This document shows, piece by piece, positions 55,913 to 64,000 of a stretch of 64,000 nt of DNA. Origin of the DNA: Fischerella thermalis PCC 7521 (GTDB lineage: Bacteria > Cyanobacteriota > Cyanobacteriia > Cyanobacteriales > Nostocaceae); assembly GCF_000317225.1 (NCBI RefSeq), contig NZ_AJLL01000008.1, positions 1 through 64,000 on the forward strand. Direction: 5' to 3'. The notes under the pieces are model-generated. The model saw only the letters and a program-made list of their open reading frames with translations. It made no database searches and was not told the DNA's origin. The translations under genes were made by a program, and so were the position numbers. How positions within the stretch are numbered: the first letter of the stretch is position 1; each line of letters begins with the position of its first letter.

Positions 55913-57019
55913 ATGTTTTATTTTGGCATTGAGCATGAAGTTGCTTTTCTAAACTCAGAAGGAGAGTTTGCAGATTTTTCTTGCACAAAATTTACTGATT
56001 TTAATCAAATTATCGAACCACTACCCATATACCCTCACGACTCAACGCAATTATGTATTGGAGATGCTGGTATTAGGAAAAAAAGGTGGTACATCGAAGG
56101 ATTTGAGAGATTTGCAGAAGATCAAAAACTCATAGATTGTATTCCCAAAGGAATTGAAATCAGAACAACAATAAATCCTGATATTAAATCTGCTATTAAT
56201 GAATTGTCAGAAAGTTTTTGCTTACTACGTCAAGTGGCTGCAAAATTTGATTTTTCACCAATTTTAGTTAGTTTTAATCCCTACAAAACTGTTTTTCAGC
56301 CTGATCCTCCACTTAATAAATATGAACGTAGTATCTTGCAGGCTAACCCTGATGAACAAACTGCTCATATTTTTATGGTTAGTTATGGACCAGATTTAAA
56401 TTTATCATTCCCTGGTTTATCTTATGAAAGTTTAATTGATATTGCAAAAAAATTAACTTATTACAGTCCTTATATTGTTCCTTTTAGTTTTAGTTCTCCT
56501 TTTTATCAAGGTGATTTGTGGCAAGGTTTATCGGTAAGGACATTTATCAGAACAGGTAAAAGAGCCGCAGCAATTGTATTTGTAGAAAAACCTGAACAGT
56601 TGATTCAGTCTACACCTTCGCTGACAAAAATCGCACGCATTCCCGCAGAAGTTGGTCGAATAGAATTCAAATCATTTGATAGTTGTGATGACTTTTCGAT
56701 GTATGCTGCATTACTAGCATTATTGAAAGGTCTAGTTTTGGATACATCATTACCAGGAAGAGCAATAATTCCAGATGCTGAAAGACATCAAATCTCTGCA
56801 AAAGAAGGATTTAACAATCAAGAGATTTTCGCGATCGCTTCCCAAGTTTTGCAAGCTGCGGAAGTTGCATTAGGCGAAGATCCAGACGTGAATTTGCTCG
56901 CACCCCTTAAAGACATACTTAACAACCGAGAAACAAGAGCTTGCATGATGATTAGTGATTTCAAAAAACTCGGTTCAATAGAACAGGTTTTGAAAAATAG
57001 TTACTCAGGACTAGTGTAA
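55913..57019 (+). CDS. Glutamate-cysteine ligase-like protein (GCS2-type)
   Basis: A 368-residue protein of the glutamate-cysteine ligase/carboxylate-amine ligase fold. The N-terminal FGIEHEVAF is the ATP/metal-binding GxExE motif, EIRTTINPD is the next strand, and GRIEFKSFDSCDD is the conserved C-terminal Glu/Asp region. It may ligate an amino acid to glutamate or another carboxylate, but is distinct from the main cyanobacterial gshA and its substrate is unknown. The start is ATG 55913. It converges on the sulfite reductase gene, sharing a bidirectional terminator. Confidence 0.8.
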   Translation: MFYFGIEHEVAFLNSEGEFADFSCTKFTDFNQIIEPLPIYPHDSTQLCIGDAGIRKKRWYIEGFERFAEDQKLIDCIPKGIEIRTTINPDIKSAINELSESFCLLRQVAAKFDFSPILVSFNPYKTVFQPDPPLNKYERSILQANPDEQTAHIFMVSYGPDLNLSFPGLSYESLIDIAKKLTYYSPYIVPFSFSSPFYQGDLWQGLSVRTFIRTGKRAAAIVFVEKPEQLIQSTPSLTKIARIPAEVGRIEFKSFDSCDDFSMYAALLALLKGLVLDTSLPGRAIIPDAERHQISAKEGFNNQEIFAIASQVLQAAEVALGEDPDVNLLAPLKDILNNRETRACMMISDFKKLGSIEQVLKNSYSGLV

Positions 57020-57026
57020 GGTAACA

Positions 57027-57059
57027 AGATCCCCGACTTTTTAGAAAAGTCGGGGATCT
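57027..57059. terminator. Bidirectional hairpin terminator
   Basis: AGATCCCCGACTTTT and AAAAGTCGGGGATCT form a perfect 15-bp stem with loop TAG. It fills the 43-base gap between two convergent stop codons (57019 and 57063). The A/T runs within the stem let it work in both directions. Confidence 0.9.
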
Positions 57060-57062
57060 GTA

Positions 57063-58976
57063 TCACTCCGTCTTCAAATAAAGCTTTAACGCTTCATCCA
57101 CCACATCCGTCATCGACTTACCTTGACTTTGAGCAGTTTTCTTCAGCACCGCATAAATATCATCCCGGACAGTAATCCGATGGCGTCCAACATTTGCAGC
57201 TTTAGCAAGCTTGGATTTGTAGGATTCAGTAAACTTACGAATTGCATCAAACCCAACGCGATCGCAAAAATCCCCAAAGCTTTCACCTTTTTTACGTGAC
57301 TTTTTAAAGTACACAAAAATTGGCTCTAGGAAAGTTTCTAGATCATTATGATGTAACTTATCAATATAAGCCTTGGCCAACCTAGTTTGGTCTGGCGAAC
57401 CACCCAACCATATCTGATAACTTTCGGGAGCGCTACCCACAAACCCTAATTCTGCCATATACGGACGAGCGCAACCGTTGGGGCATCCTGTCATTCTTAC
57501 CACAAAATGCTCATTTGGTAAACCCACTTTATTTAACAAAGCGCGAATCCGTTCTAGAATTCCGGGAATAGCTCGTTCTGATTCCGTAATTGCTAAACCG
57601 CAAGTAGGTAAGGCTGGACAAGCCATCGAGTAACGGAAAATCTGGTCAATGCTATCAATATTGGTGACAACACCATAACCATTGAGAGTCTCTTCAATAG
57701 CTTGTTTATTCTCGGGTGCAATATCGTAGAGAATCACATTTTGATGGGGAGTCAAGCGGATAGGCAAGTTGTACTGCTCGACTATTTGCCGTAAAGCGGT
57801 TTTCAGTTGGAAGTCGCCTTCATCTTTGATCCGGCCATTGTCGATGGAAATACCTAAGAACAGCTTGCCATCACCTTGTTCATGCCAACCGAGGAAATCC
57901 TCGTATTTCCACTGTGGTAGAGGTTTGAAAGGTTCTAGCGGTTTGCCAAAATATTCTTCCACCATCGCCCGAAACTTATCAACGCCCCAATCATGGATTA
58001 GATATTTTAATCTGGCGTGACGACGGTCTGTGCGATCGCCATAATCTCTTTGAGTGGCGACGATCGCTTTCACCATATCATAAACATCTTCTTTTGCCAC
58101 GTAGCAAATTTCATCTGCAACTCTGGCGAAAGTTTCTTCTTTGTTGTGTGTACGTCCTAAACCACCACCAGCAAAGACATTAAATCCTGCTAGTTCTCCT
58201 TCGTTATCAGTAATTACCACTAAGGTGAGGTCTTGACTGTACAAATCAATCGAGTTGTCACCGGGAACTGTAACGCAAACCTTGAATTTGCGTGGCATGT
58301 AGTATGTGCCATAAATAGGTTCTTCTTTGTCGTGAAAAATAGTACCAGTGCCATTGCGTTCTCTTGCTGCTTTGACTTCTGGGTTTTCTTCACCACTGAT
58401 GGCTTTTTCGCCATCTAACCAAATTTCGTAGTAAGCACCGGTTTGCGGTGTAAGTAACTCAGCGACATTCTCGGCATATTCCCAGGCGTACTGGTATTCT
58501 TTACTGTTTTTAAAAGGTGCTGGAGGAGCCATAACATTGCGGTTCAAGTCACCACAAGCTCCCAGCGTCGAACCCATGTTTGTGACAATACTAGCGATCG
58601 CTGCTTTGAGATTTTTCTTTAAAATTCCGTGTAACTGAAATCCTTGCCTGGTAGTAGCACGCAAAGTATGATTGCCATATTCATCAGCTAGTTTATCTAG
58701 AGCCAGATATAACTGCGGCGGTACAAAACCACCAGGATTTTTTGTCCGCAGCATAAACTGATAATCTTTTTCCTGCCCTTTTACCCGATTATCCCGGTTA
58801 TCCTGCTGATAAGATCCGTGAAACTTAAGGATTTGTACCGCATCTTCGCTAAAATGCGTTGTATCCTGGAGAATTTCTGTAGCGACTGGTTCACGCAAAA
58901 AATTACTGCGTTCTTTGATTGCTTCTACTTTAGAAGGCTTACGGCTGGCGATGGGAAGAGGAGCGGATTTAACCAT
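57063..58976 (-). CDS. sir: Ferredoxin-dependent sulfite reductase with C-terminal ribbon-helix-helix-like tail
   Basis: The enzyme reduces sulfite to sulfide with six electrons from ferredoxin, ending assimilatory sulfate reduction. The two cysteine pairs holding the [4Fe-4S]-sirohaem centre are intact: [11 protein letters not shown] (Cys-x5-Cys) and [11 protein letters not shown] (Cys-x3-Cys). Both nitrite/sulfite reductase repeats are present. The last 40 residues (about 598-637) are an additional segment: RHRITVRDD, then a helix, then [14 protein letters not shown], the pattern of a ribbon-helix-helix DNA-binding domain. Plant sulfite reductase is known to bind plastid DNA, so the tail is noteworthy. 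The start is ATG 58976. It converges on the GCL-like gene. Confidence 0.95.
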   Translation of the reverse strand: MVKSAPLPIASRKPSKVEAIKERSNFLREPVATEILQDTTHFSEDAVQILKFHGSYQQDNRDNRVKGQEKDYQFMLRTKNPGGFVPPQLYLALDKLADEYGNHTLRATTRQGFQLHGILKKNLKAAIASIVTNMGSTLGACGDLNRNVMAPPAPFKNSKEYQYAWEYAENVAELLTPQTGAYYEIWLDGEKAISGEENPEVKAARERNGTGTIFHDKEEPIYGTYYMPRKFKVCVTVPGDNSIDLYSQDLTLVVITDNEGELAGFNVFAGGGLGRTHNKEETFARVADEICYVAKEDVYDMVKAIVATQRDYGDRTDRRHARLKYLIHDWGVDKFRAMVEEYFGKPLEPFKPLPQWKYEDFLGWHEQGDGKLFLGISIDNGRIKDEGDFQLKTALRQIVEQYNLPIRLTPHQNVILYDIAPENKQAIEETLNGYGVVTNIDSIDQIFRYSMACPALPTCGLAITESERAIPGILERIRALLNKVGLPNEHFVVRMTGCPNGCARPYMAELGFVGSAPESYQIWLGGSPDQTRLAKAYIDKLHHNDLETFLEPIFVYFKKSRKKGESFGDFCDRVGFDAIRKFTESYKSKLAKAANVGRHRITVRDDIYAVLKKTAQSQGKSMTDVVDEALKLYLKTE

Positions 58977-59219
58977 TGCTAATTATATGTGTTCTCAAGA
59001 AGGCATCGGTAAGCGCCGAAGCGTGAATTTAGAAGCACCCATTCGGCTAATTGTTTCCCGGTAATCCGGTCGGCAATAAGAAGAATAGTCTAATTTTAAC
59101 ACGACAAAAAGCTGGGTTTTTCAGTAATACAATAATTAGCAAACCCAGCAATGTTACTTATAAATTATCAGTTATTTGTTACGTTCTCCAAAAATTTTTT
59201 GGCTAACCAAACAACCAAG
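58977..59219. other. Spacer between sir and the outer-membrane gene
   Basis: Spacer containing the sir promoter on the minus strand; no gene recognised. GAAAAACCCAGC-type repeats occur (59109-59152: CTGGGTTTTTCAG ... AACCCAGCAA), an imperfect hairpin that could end the upstream outer-membrane gene transcript. Confidence 0.4.
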
Positions 59220-59765
59220 CTACTTAAATCGATAGCCGATACCGCCATTAATGCTCACAGCAGAAGCAGAGCTATTTTCATAAGCATTAATTCCTAAAGT
59301 GGTATTACCATAAACGAGAAAGTTTTTAGCAACTTCAGATTCTACACCCGCAACCACTGCCACAGCATCTTTGTTACCACTGGGAGTTGGTTTACCGTTT
59401 GACTCCACAAATTGATAACCAACACCGACAAAAGCATTAGTGTTATTAGCAATACCCACATCAGCGGAAACATAGGGGGTGATTGCGCTCGTCTCACTAC
59501 TAAAGTTGATTTGACCGCGTGCAGAGAAAGGAGTGCTACCAAGCTTCAAACGACCAGCAACATTACCACCGAATGTAGCGTCATCATTGTTTTGTCCGCC
59601 GCTGGTGACACCAGCAGCAAAACCAGCACCGACGTAGCTAGCATCTGTACCTTTTTTAATAGGAACAGGTTGAGCAGAAGCAGTATCAATTGATAGAAAA
59701 ACAGGAGCAATTACCAAAGAAGATAAAGCAGAAATTGTCAAAACAGACTTGAAAAATCTTTGCAT
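59220..59765 (-). CDS. Small outer-membrane beta-barrel protein
   Basis: A 181-residue secreted protein: an N-terminal signal peptide (MQRFFKSVLTISALSS through the site ASAQ, about residues 1-31), then a barrel of alternating strands rich in Gly, Val, Asn and Thr, ending in aromatic-basic YRFK. The form matches small OmpA/OmpW-like or opacity-type porins, about eight strands. The function is probably structural or adhesive; the substrate is unknown. I start at ATG 59765 (MQRFFKSV); the longer ORF from 59834 would put 23 residues before the signal. Confidence 0.8.
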   Translation of the reverse strand: MQRFFKSVLTISALSSLVIAPVFLSIDTASAQPVPIKKGTDASYVGAGFAAGVTSGGQNNDDATFGGNVAGRLKLGSTPFSARGQINFSSETSAITPYVSADVGIANNTNAFVGVGYQFVESNGKPTPSGNKDAVAVVAGVESEVAKNFLVYGNTTLGINAYENSSASAVSINGGIGYRFK

Positions 59766-60333
59766 ATCTTTGACCAAAAAATTGTATGATTTGCTTGTAT
59801 ATGTAATGTCGAAAATAGTACAAATATGTTCCAAGATTTTTCTAAAAAAATTGCATGATTTGAATCTTGCAGCAATATTAACAAGCCTAAATTTTAGCCC
59901 GGAAAACAGTCCTAGCGATCATCTACGGTCAATATGGCAGTTGCAAGTTTAAATAAATATATAAATATGTCAATAATTCATTCAATCCAATTTTTGGGAT
60001 ATCAAATAGACAGTTTTTGTAATGGCACAATATGAAAAAAATAGTTTGACAAGAAACATTTTTTCTAAGGATTCGTCTTCTATTTCTCAAATTATTAATT
60101 GCATATTCAATATTACCTAAACACGAAAACTTCATACATCAAATATGATTGTCCTTTCTATAGGACACCTATTTGATTTTTAAAACACTAGTAGTCTGAC
60201 AAGCCAACGCAAGCTAAGTAAAGACAATTAATATCTTGATGTGTATTATTTTTGCAAACTATTTCGGAATTAAGTCTAAGGAATGAGTTCGATCTAGGAT
60301 TTAATTAGTAGCTCTTGACATAGGAGAATTACT
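59766..60333. other. AT-rich divergent intergenic region
   Basis: About 570 bases, AT-rich with no gene or stable structure recognised. It must hold the promoters of the outer-membrane gene and of the small gene at 60334. Confidence 0.45.
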
Positions 60334-60588
60334 ATGTTCTTGATGCATAAACCCTCAGGAACTCTAGTCGAGATTTTGACTCTAGACCGACTCTTCAACC
60401 CCTGTATCAAAGAAGTAATGGGGGTAACTCACGCAGGTGAAGAATTACAAGAACCTGATTCATACATGAAGTGGGAAATGATGTTCCCCTCTGGTGAGTC
60501 TTTACCGCGTTGTTGGCTAGATTCGCACTATCGTGATACGGAACACTATATTCGTAATCAGGAGTTTAGTGTTGCAGGGAATGGGTAA
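60334..60588 (+). CDS. Small soluble protein of unknown function
   Basis: An 84-residue protein with no signal peptide or membrane segment. It starts MFLMHKPSGTLVEILTL at ATG 60334, preceded by AGGAG at ribosome-binding distance, which supports translation. The middle contains paired acidic and hydrophobic residues; I recognise no family, though small proteins like this are common in filamentous cyanobacteria. It stands alone, 208 bases before the DUF3611 gene in the same direction. Confidence 0.65.
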   Translation: MFLMHKPSGTLVEILTLDRLFNPCIKEVMGVTHAGEELQEPDSYMKWEMMFPSGESLPRCWLDSHYRDTEHYIRNQEFSVAGNG

Positions 60589-60796
60589 TGGTTATTAATC
60601 ATTCCTGATCCCCTGTCTCCCATCCCCGTTCCCTTTTATTGTTCTGATTGCAATGCTGTAATACTTCTTAAGACAGCGACTGAAGTATGAGTTTGACTCA
60701 AAGACATTCTTTCTTAGGAAGGTCGTTATTCTCTGAGGACATACCTATGGTTGAGATCAGAAAGATTTTATCCTGATTCTAGTCTGATCAAAAACC

Positions 60797-61414
60797 ATGC
60801 AAGCTCAATCGGAAGTATACACTCTTAATCCCAAAATAGAAAGAATTGCCAACATTTTGCATCTTGTTGGTTGGGTTAGCTTCTGGTTACAGCTTGGGTT
60901 GGGAGCAGCTTCCGCACTAATGTTAATATTTGCCATTTCAGGTCGTAACTTTAGTCAAGCAGTAGCACCCACCCCAGGAGTACCAGTTCCTACCTACACT
61001 CAAGGCACAACCCCTGGAATTGGCATTAGTATATTTTGGGGAATTTGTGGCATTTTAGCTCTGTTATTTACTCTTTATTTAGCTTTTCGCATCACTCGCT
61101 TTTCCAAACGACTCCGCAATCCTGATCCCGCCTTACATCCACACAAAGCAGAAGTCATGAAAGTACTGCGAGTTGCTGTGATTGCTGGTTTTGTTGGCAT
61201 GTTGCTAACTATTCTGGGAGGAGGCTCAGGCTTGGGTGTGCTACTGTCAAAATCTATCGCCCAGCCCCAGGGAGTAGCAATCTATGACCCGAATCGTATT
61301 ATTCGCTCGCTCGATATTTTTGTCGCTACGGCTAGTATGACTGGTATCACTGCTCATTTTATAGGGGCAGTTGCTTCTTTGGGACTTTTTAATTGGCTAC
61401 ATCCTGAATTGTAA
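60797..61414 (+). CDS. DUF3611 membrane protein
   Basis: A 205-residue membrane protein with four hydrophobic helices (about residues 18-48, 74-98, 126-150 and 180-203) and the DUF3611 pattern (IERIANILHLVGWVSFWLQL and RFSKRLRNPDP). The family is found in cyanobacteria and plastid-bearing plants, with homologues in chloroplasts, and has no settled role. The start is ATG 60797. It is followed by a palindromic repeat that lies where a terminator would be expected. Confidence 0.88.
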   Translation: MQAQSEVYTLNPKIERIANILHLVGWVSFWLQLGLGAASALMLIFAISGRNFSQAVAPTPGVPVPTYTQGTTPGIGISIFWGICGILALLFTLYLAFRITRFSKRLRNPDPALHPHKAEVMKVLRVAVIAGFVGMLLTILGGGSGLGVLLSKSIAQPQGVAIYDPNRIIRSLDIFVATASMTGITAHFIGAVASLGLFNWLHPEL

Positions 61415-61447
61415 GCAACTTGTCCGATTCTACAGAAACAGATAAAT

Positions 61448-61479
61448 TGTAGAGACGTTGATCATCTGTCGTCTCTACA
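61448..61479. repeat. Palindromic repeat behind DUF3611 (GTAGAGACG family)
   Basis: TGTAGAGACG (61448-61457) and CGTCTCTACA (61470-61479) are a perfect 10-bp inverted repeat with a 12-base loop. Same dispersed family as the alaS palindrome. It lies between convergent genes and might serve as a terminator for either. Confidence 0.8.
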
Positions 61480-61509
61480 AACAAACTCATATATTTTTTT
61501 CCTTTGCAT

Positions 61510-61794
61510 TCACCCAAACGATGGCAGGCTTGCCAGAGAGTTTACACCTTGTATTAACAAAGAGCCAATGATATTGAGTACTAAAAATGCCAATATCGGC
61601 GAGAAATCCATTCCACCCAAGGGGGGAATGATGTTACGGAAAATGTTCAAATAGGGGTCAGTGATTTGGCTCAAAGCAGCAAATGGTTGATTGTACCAGT
61701 TGATGTTGGGGAACCAAGTCAGTAGAACCCTGATAATTAAGAGGGTGCTATAAATATTAATGAAAGTAGCAAGTGTGGAAATCAGTAAATACAT
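61510..61794 (-). CDS. YggT-family membrane protein
   Basis: A 94-residue membrane protein with two hydrophobic helices (about residues 2-25 and 66-88). The family signature LLIIRVLLTWFPNINW and ITDPYLNIFRNIIPPLGGMDFSPI is clear. YggT proteins (plastid relatives include YLMG) are needed for nucleoid or division-related arrangement and cofactor binding of membrane complexes, but the molecular role is not settled. The start is ATG 61794. It converges with the DUF3611 gene. Confidence 0.92.
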   Translation of the reverse strand: MYLLISTLATFINIYSTLLIIRVLLTWFPNINWYNQPFAALSQITDPYLNIFRNIIPPLGGMDFSPILAFLVLNIIGSLLIQGVNSLASLPSFG

Positions 61795-61955
61795 GGATTG
61801 GTTAGTTTCCTTTCCTGTGTAAGTGTCTATTTTGGTCTTAATATCTTAGATTTTAAGCTAGCTCAGGTCATGGTGTATGTTTTCACCAAATCAGTTAACA
61901 GTTACCAGTTTAATTTGATAACTGATAACTGATAAGTCGTTCCCCTTCCCAGCTT

Positions 61956-62309
61956 TCAAGCATCTTTCGTGAGAGACCTTTCATTCACCGCCTGACTAGA
62001 GTTACTATTAACGTTGCCCAGTTGCTGCCGCACTTCATCTATTGTGGCATTCAACTGGGCTATTTTATCTTCCAGGGATCGCCGTGCTGTTTCCATCTCC
62101 ATGCTGTCGGTTTCTGAACTCTTTATATGACGCCGTCGCAGAGATAATTTTTTGGCTTCTGTTGGGTTAATAGAGATTTGCTCCTCTTGTTCTGCTGCTA
62201 ACTCGCTATCGCCGCGAGAAGCAACAACTGCACCCAAAACACCACCTACTACACTACCAACTATCGCTCCGAAGAAAAAACCACTTGCAAAACCATCACG
62301 CTGACTCAT
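61956..62309 (-). CDS. Glycine-zipper membrane protein of unknown function
   Basis: A 117-residue protein with one glycine-rich hydrophobic helix near the N-terminus (FFFGAIVGSVVGGVLGAVV, about residues 10-28), like YtxH-type proteins, and a charged C-terminal half that forms a coiled coil (about residues 65-100). It probably anchors to the membrane. The function is not known. I use ATG 62309 (MSQRDGFASG); an ATG 10 codons upstream (62339) would add a hydrophobic leader. It lies 75 bases from the upp gene and runs the same way, so it may be cotranscribed. Confidence 0.72.
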   Translation of the reverse strand: MSQRDGFASGFFFGAIVGSVVGGVLGAVVASRGDSELAAEQEEQISINPTEAKKLSLRRRHIKSSETDSMEMETARRSLEDKIAQLNATIDEVRQQLGNVNSNSSQAVNERSLTKDA

Positions 62310-62383
62310 ATCTATTACCGCCAATAAAAAAAGCTGCACTTTTGGGTTGGTTAATAACTTTCCACTTCTAGCTGCATACTAGC

Positions 62384-63034
62384 TTAAGTCCCAAAGGTGC
62401 GATCGCCTGCATCCCCCAAACCTGGGACAATAAATCCCCGGTCATTTACTTGCTCATCTATGGTCGCAGTGTAAATTATTAAACCAGGATAAGCCGCACC
62501 TAATTTTTGTAAAGCCGGGGGAGCTGCTACCACAGAAATAATTCTAGTTAAAGCCGGATCAACTCCCCGTTGTGTTAATTCTTCCATTGCCTTAATAATT
62601 GATCCGCCTGTAGCCAACATCGGATCGGTAATTAGTACTCGTGTTTGAGGATGAAATTTTTCTGGAAGTTTGTTCAAATAACAAGATGGTTGTAGAGTTG
62701 TTTCGTCCCGCACTAAACCAAGATGGTAAATTGATGCCAATGGTAGTAATGTTTGGGCTCCTTCTAGCAATCCTAAACCTGCTCGCAAAATTGGCACTAC
62801 TGCCATTGGAACTTCTGGATCAATATAAGTTGCCGGACAGATACCTAAAGGACTCTGCACCGTTGTATCTTGAGTAGGCAACCATTCTCGGGCAGCTTCA
62901 TAGGTAAGCCAGCGTCCCAATTCAGTCATTGCACTGCGAAATAATACTGAAGGTGTGGCAGCATCGCGGGCAACTGCTAACCAATGCTTGATTAAAGGAT
63001 GCGGTGGAACATAAACACGCAATTGTAGCGTCAT
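62384..63034 (-). CDS. upp: Uracil phosphoribosyltransferase
   Basis: A 216-residue cytosolic enzyme that converts uracil and PRPP to UMP in pyrimidine salvage. The PRPP-binding motif VLITDPMLATGGSI (about residues 130-143) and the C-terminal uracil-binding YTATIDEQVNDRGFIVPGLGDAGDR are both intact, and the length is standard. The start is ATG 63034. It is divergent from crtH with a 327-base spacer. The small gene at 61956 follows it in the same direction. Confidence 0.96.
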   Translation of the reverse strand: MTLQLRVYVPPHPLIKHWLAVARDAATPSVLFRSAMTELGRWLTYEAAREWLPTQDTTVQSPLGICPATYIDPEVPMAVVPILRAGLGLLEGAQTLLPLASIYHLGLVRDETTLQPSCYLNKLPEKFHPQTRVLITDPMLATGGSIIKAMEELTQRGVDPALTRIISVVAAPPALQKLGAAYPGLIIYTATIDEQVNDRGFIVPGLGDAGDRTFGT

Positions 63035-63361
63035 AGCCGGAATTAGGCGTTCTGTGATTGTATAACAACTGAAACATCATAATACTCTTTCCGATATCCG
63101 GCTATTAGCTAAAATAGGCACTCATCCAACATTGTTGATAATATTTTTCATTAATAGTTGACAGTTTTTCTCAATCAAAGTTATATTAATAGTCAGTGTT
63201 CTCCTCTCTTTAAGGATCGGCAGACGGGATTGGCCAGCGATCGCAGGCTTTTCCCTCTTTTTTTTGGGCATAGGGGCGAGGGGAGCCGGGAAATAAATAC
63301 GTAGAAGATGGTAATTTTAATTGTTATATATACTACATAAAATTAAAAGTAGTTTGTTGAT
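63035..63361. other. Divergent spacer between upp and crtH
   Basis: Holds the promoters of upp and crtH. It contains GCGATCGC and the oligo-T stretch TTTTTTTT near 63258. No gene recognised. Confidence 0.45.
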
Positions 63362-64000
63362 ATGGCTAATTCCATAAAGAAAATTCCCAATCCCCAAACC
63401 GTGATCACCGATATCTATTATGATGCAATTATCATTGGTTCTGGGATTGGTGGTCTGGTAACAGCAACTCAATTGGCTGCGAAAGGGGCCAAGGTACTTG
63501 TTTTAGAACGCTATCTCATTCCAGGTGGCAGCGCTGGCTATTTTGAACGGCACGGTTATCGCTTCGATGTTGGTGCTTCGATGATTTTCGGATTTGGACA
63601 ACGCGGTACAACCAACTTACTTACCCGTGCTTTAGATGCTGTGAATGTCAGTTTAGAAGTAATTCCCGACATGGTGCAGATTCATTATCATCTGCCTAAT
63701 GGTCTTGATCTGAAAGTTGAGCGGAATTACGAAAAGTTCTTACAAAATCTCATCACCTATTTTCCCCACGAAGCAAAGGGTATTCGTCGGTTCTATGACG
63801 AATGTTGGCGAGTATTTAACTGCTTAAATTGCATGGATCTCTTATCTTTAGAAGAGCCACGCTATTTGATGCGGATGTTTTTTCAACATCCTTTAGCTTG
63901 TTTGGGATTATTGAGGTATTTGCCACAAAATGCTGGAGATGTAGCGCGACGATACATAAAAGACCCTCTATTGTTGAAATTTATCGATATGGAATGCTAT
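63362..64000 (+). CDS. crtH: Prolycopene isomerase (CrtH/CrtISO), 5' part
   Basis: The first 213 codons of a carotenoid isomerase-type flavoprotein; the gene runs off the window's right edge. The dinucleotide site reads [21 protein letters not shown] (about residues 23-43), followed by [21 protein letters not shown], the CrtI/CrtH family start. CrtH turns poly-cis-lycopene into all-trans-lycopene in the thylakoid or envelope pathway to beta-carotene and zeaxanthin. The leader before the flavin site resembles CrtH rather than CrtI. The start is ATG 63362. It is divergent from upp. Confidence 0.88.
   Translation, partial: MANSIKKIPNPQTVITDIYYDAIIIGSGIGGLVTATQLAAKGAKVLVLERYLIPGGSAGYFERHGYRFDVGASMIFGFGQRGTTNLLTRALDAVNVSLEVIPDMVQIHYHLPNGLDLKVERNYEKFLQNLITYFPHEAKGIRRFYDECWRVFNCLNCMDLLSLEEPRYLMRMFFQHPLACLGLLRYLPQNAGDVARRYIKDPLLLKFIDMECY

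Noticed and set aside
59109-59152. Terminator behind the outer-membrane gene
   Set aside because: The arms CTGGGTTTTTCAG and AACCCAGC pair only over six bases around a long loop and no T-run follows in the minus-strand sense; kept only as a remark in the spacer entry.

Overview
The window is chromosomal DNA of a cyanobacterium, most likely a filamentous Nostocales strain. The evidence is Psb28 (photosystem II assembly), the start of a CrtH-type prolycopene isomerase, a Mo-dependent nitrogenase C-terminus family protein, a ferredoxin-type sulfite reductase, many copies of the HIP1 octamer GCGATCGC, and heptanucleotide short tandem repeats between genes. No rRNA, tRNA, CRISPR array, transposase gene or complete prophage was recognised. 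The genus cannot be fixed from this sequence.

Layout. 0-8 kb: a P-loop/TPR protein, a 97-base heptamer repeat, a GT39-like membrane glycosyltransferase carrying an in-frame repeat insertion, a methyltransferase, a lipoprotein, a helical protein and an alanine racemase remnant. 8-20 kb: sulfate adenylyltransferase, a caspase-like protein whose catalytic His-Cys dyad reads Tyr-Ser with two small unknown genes behind it, an XPB-like helicase, a nucleotide cyclase remnant, moaB, psb28, dtd, a nuclease remnant, a His-rich CobW GTPase and cysS. 20-32 kb: two ABC ATPase genes, a truncated FAD monooxygenase, an SSB paralogue, several small proteins and alaS, which contains a perfect 28-bp palindrome in frame. 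32-45 kb: a small HMA metal-binding protein, a candidate structured RNA, a diguanylate cyclase, a FtsH-peptidase-like protein without AAA domain, rbgA, an ethylene-receptor-like histidine kinase, a UvrD/PcrA helicase, a fatty acid hydroxylase-type enzyme and an MFS transporter. 45-64 kb: a membrane GTPase, a HAMP histidine kinase, an LpxB-related protein, a phytol-kinase-like protein, an RmlD-like reductase, Uma2, obg, a TerB/Mo-nitro_C protein, a glutamate-cysteine-ligase-like protein, sulfite reductase with a DNA-binding-like tail, an outer-membrane barrel, DUF3611, YggT, upp and partial crtH.

The genes are mostly single transcription units on both strands, with little operon structure. A loose theme is sulfur and thiol metabolism (sat, sir, cysS, a GCL-like ligase), but the genes are scattered and I do not claim co-regulation. 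Signalling is well represented (two histidine kinases, one diguanylate cyclase, a STAND-like NTPase, a dead caspase homologue).

The most distinctive feature is the number of small palindromic or hairpin repeats. Several families occur more than once in the window. Two copies sit inside coding sequences without breaking the frame (alaS and the glycosyltransferase), and one is bracketed by a 14-bp direct repeat next to a decapitated gene. Four gene remnants (alr, nucleotide cyclase, Rpn-type nuclease tail, FAD monooxygenase) point to ongoing gene decay. All functional calls rest on reading motifs by eye; no database search was run.
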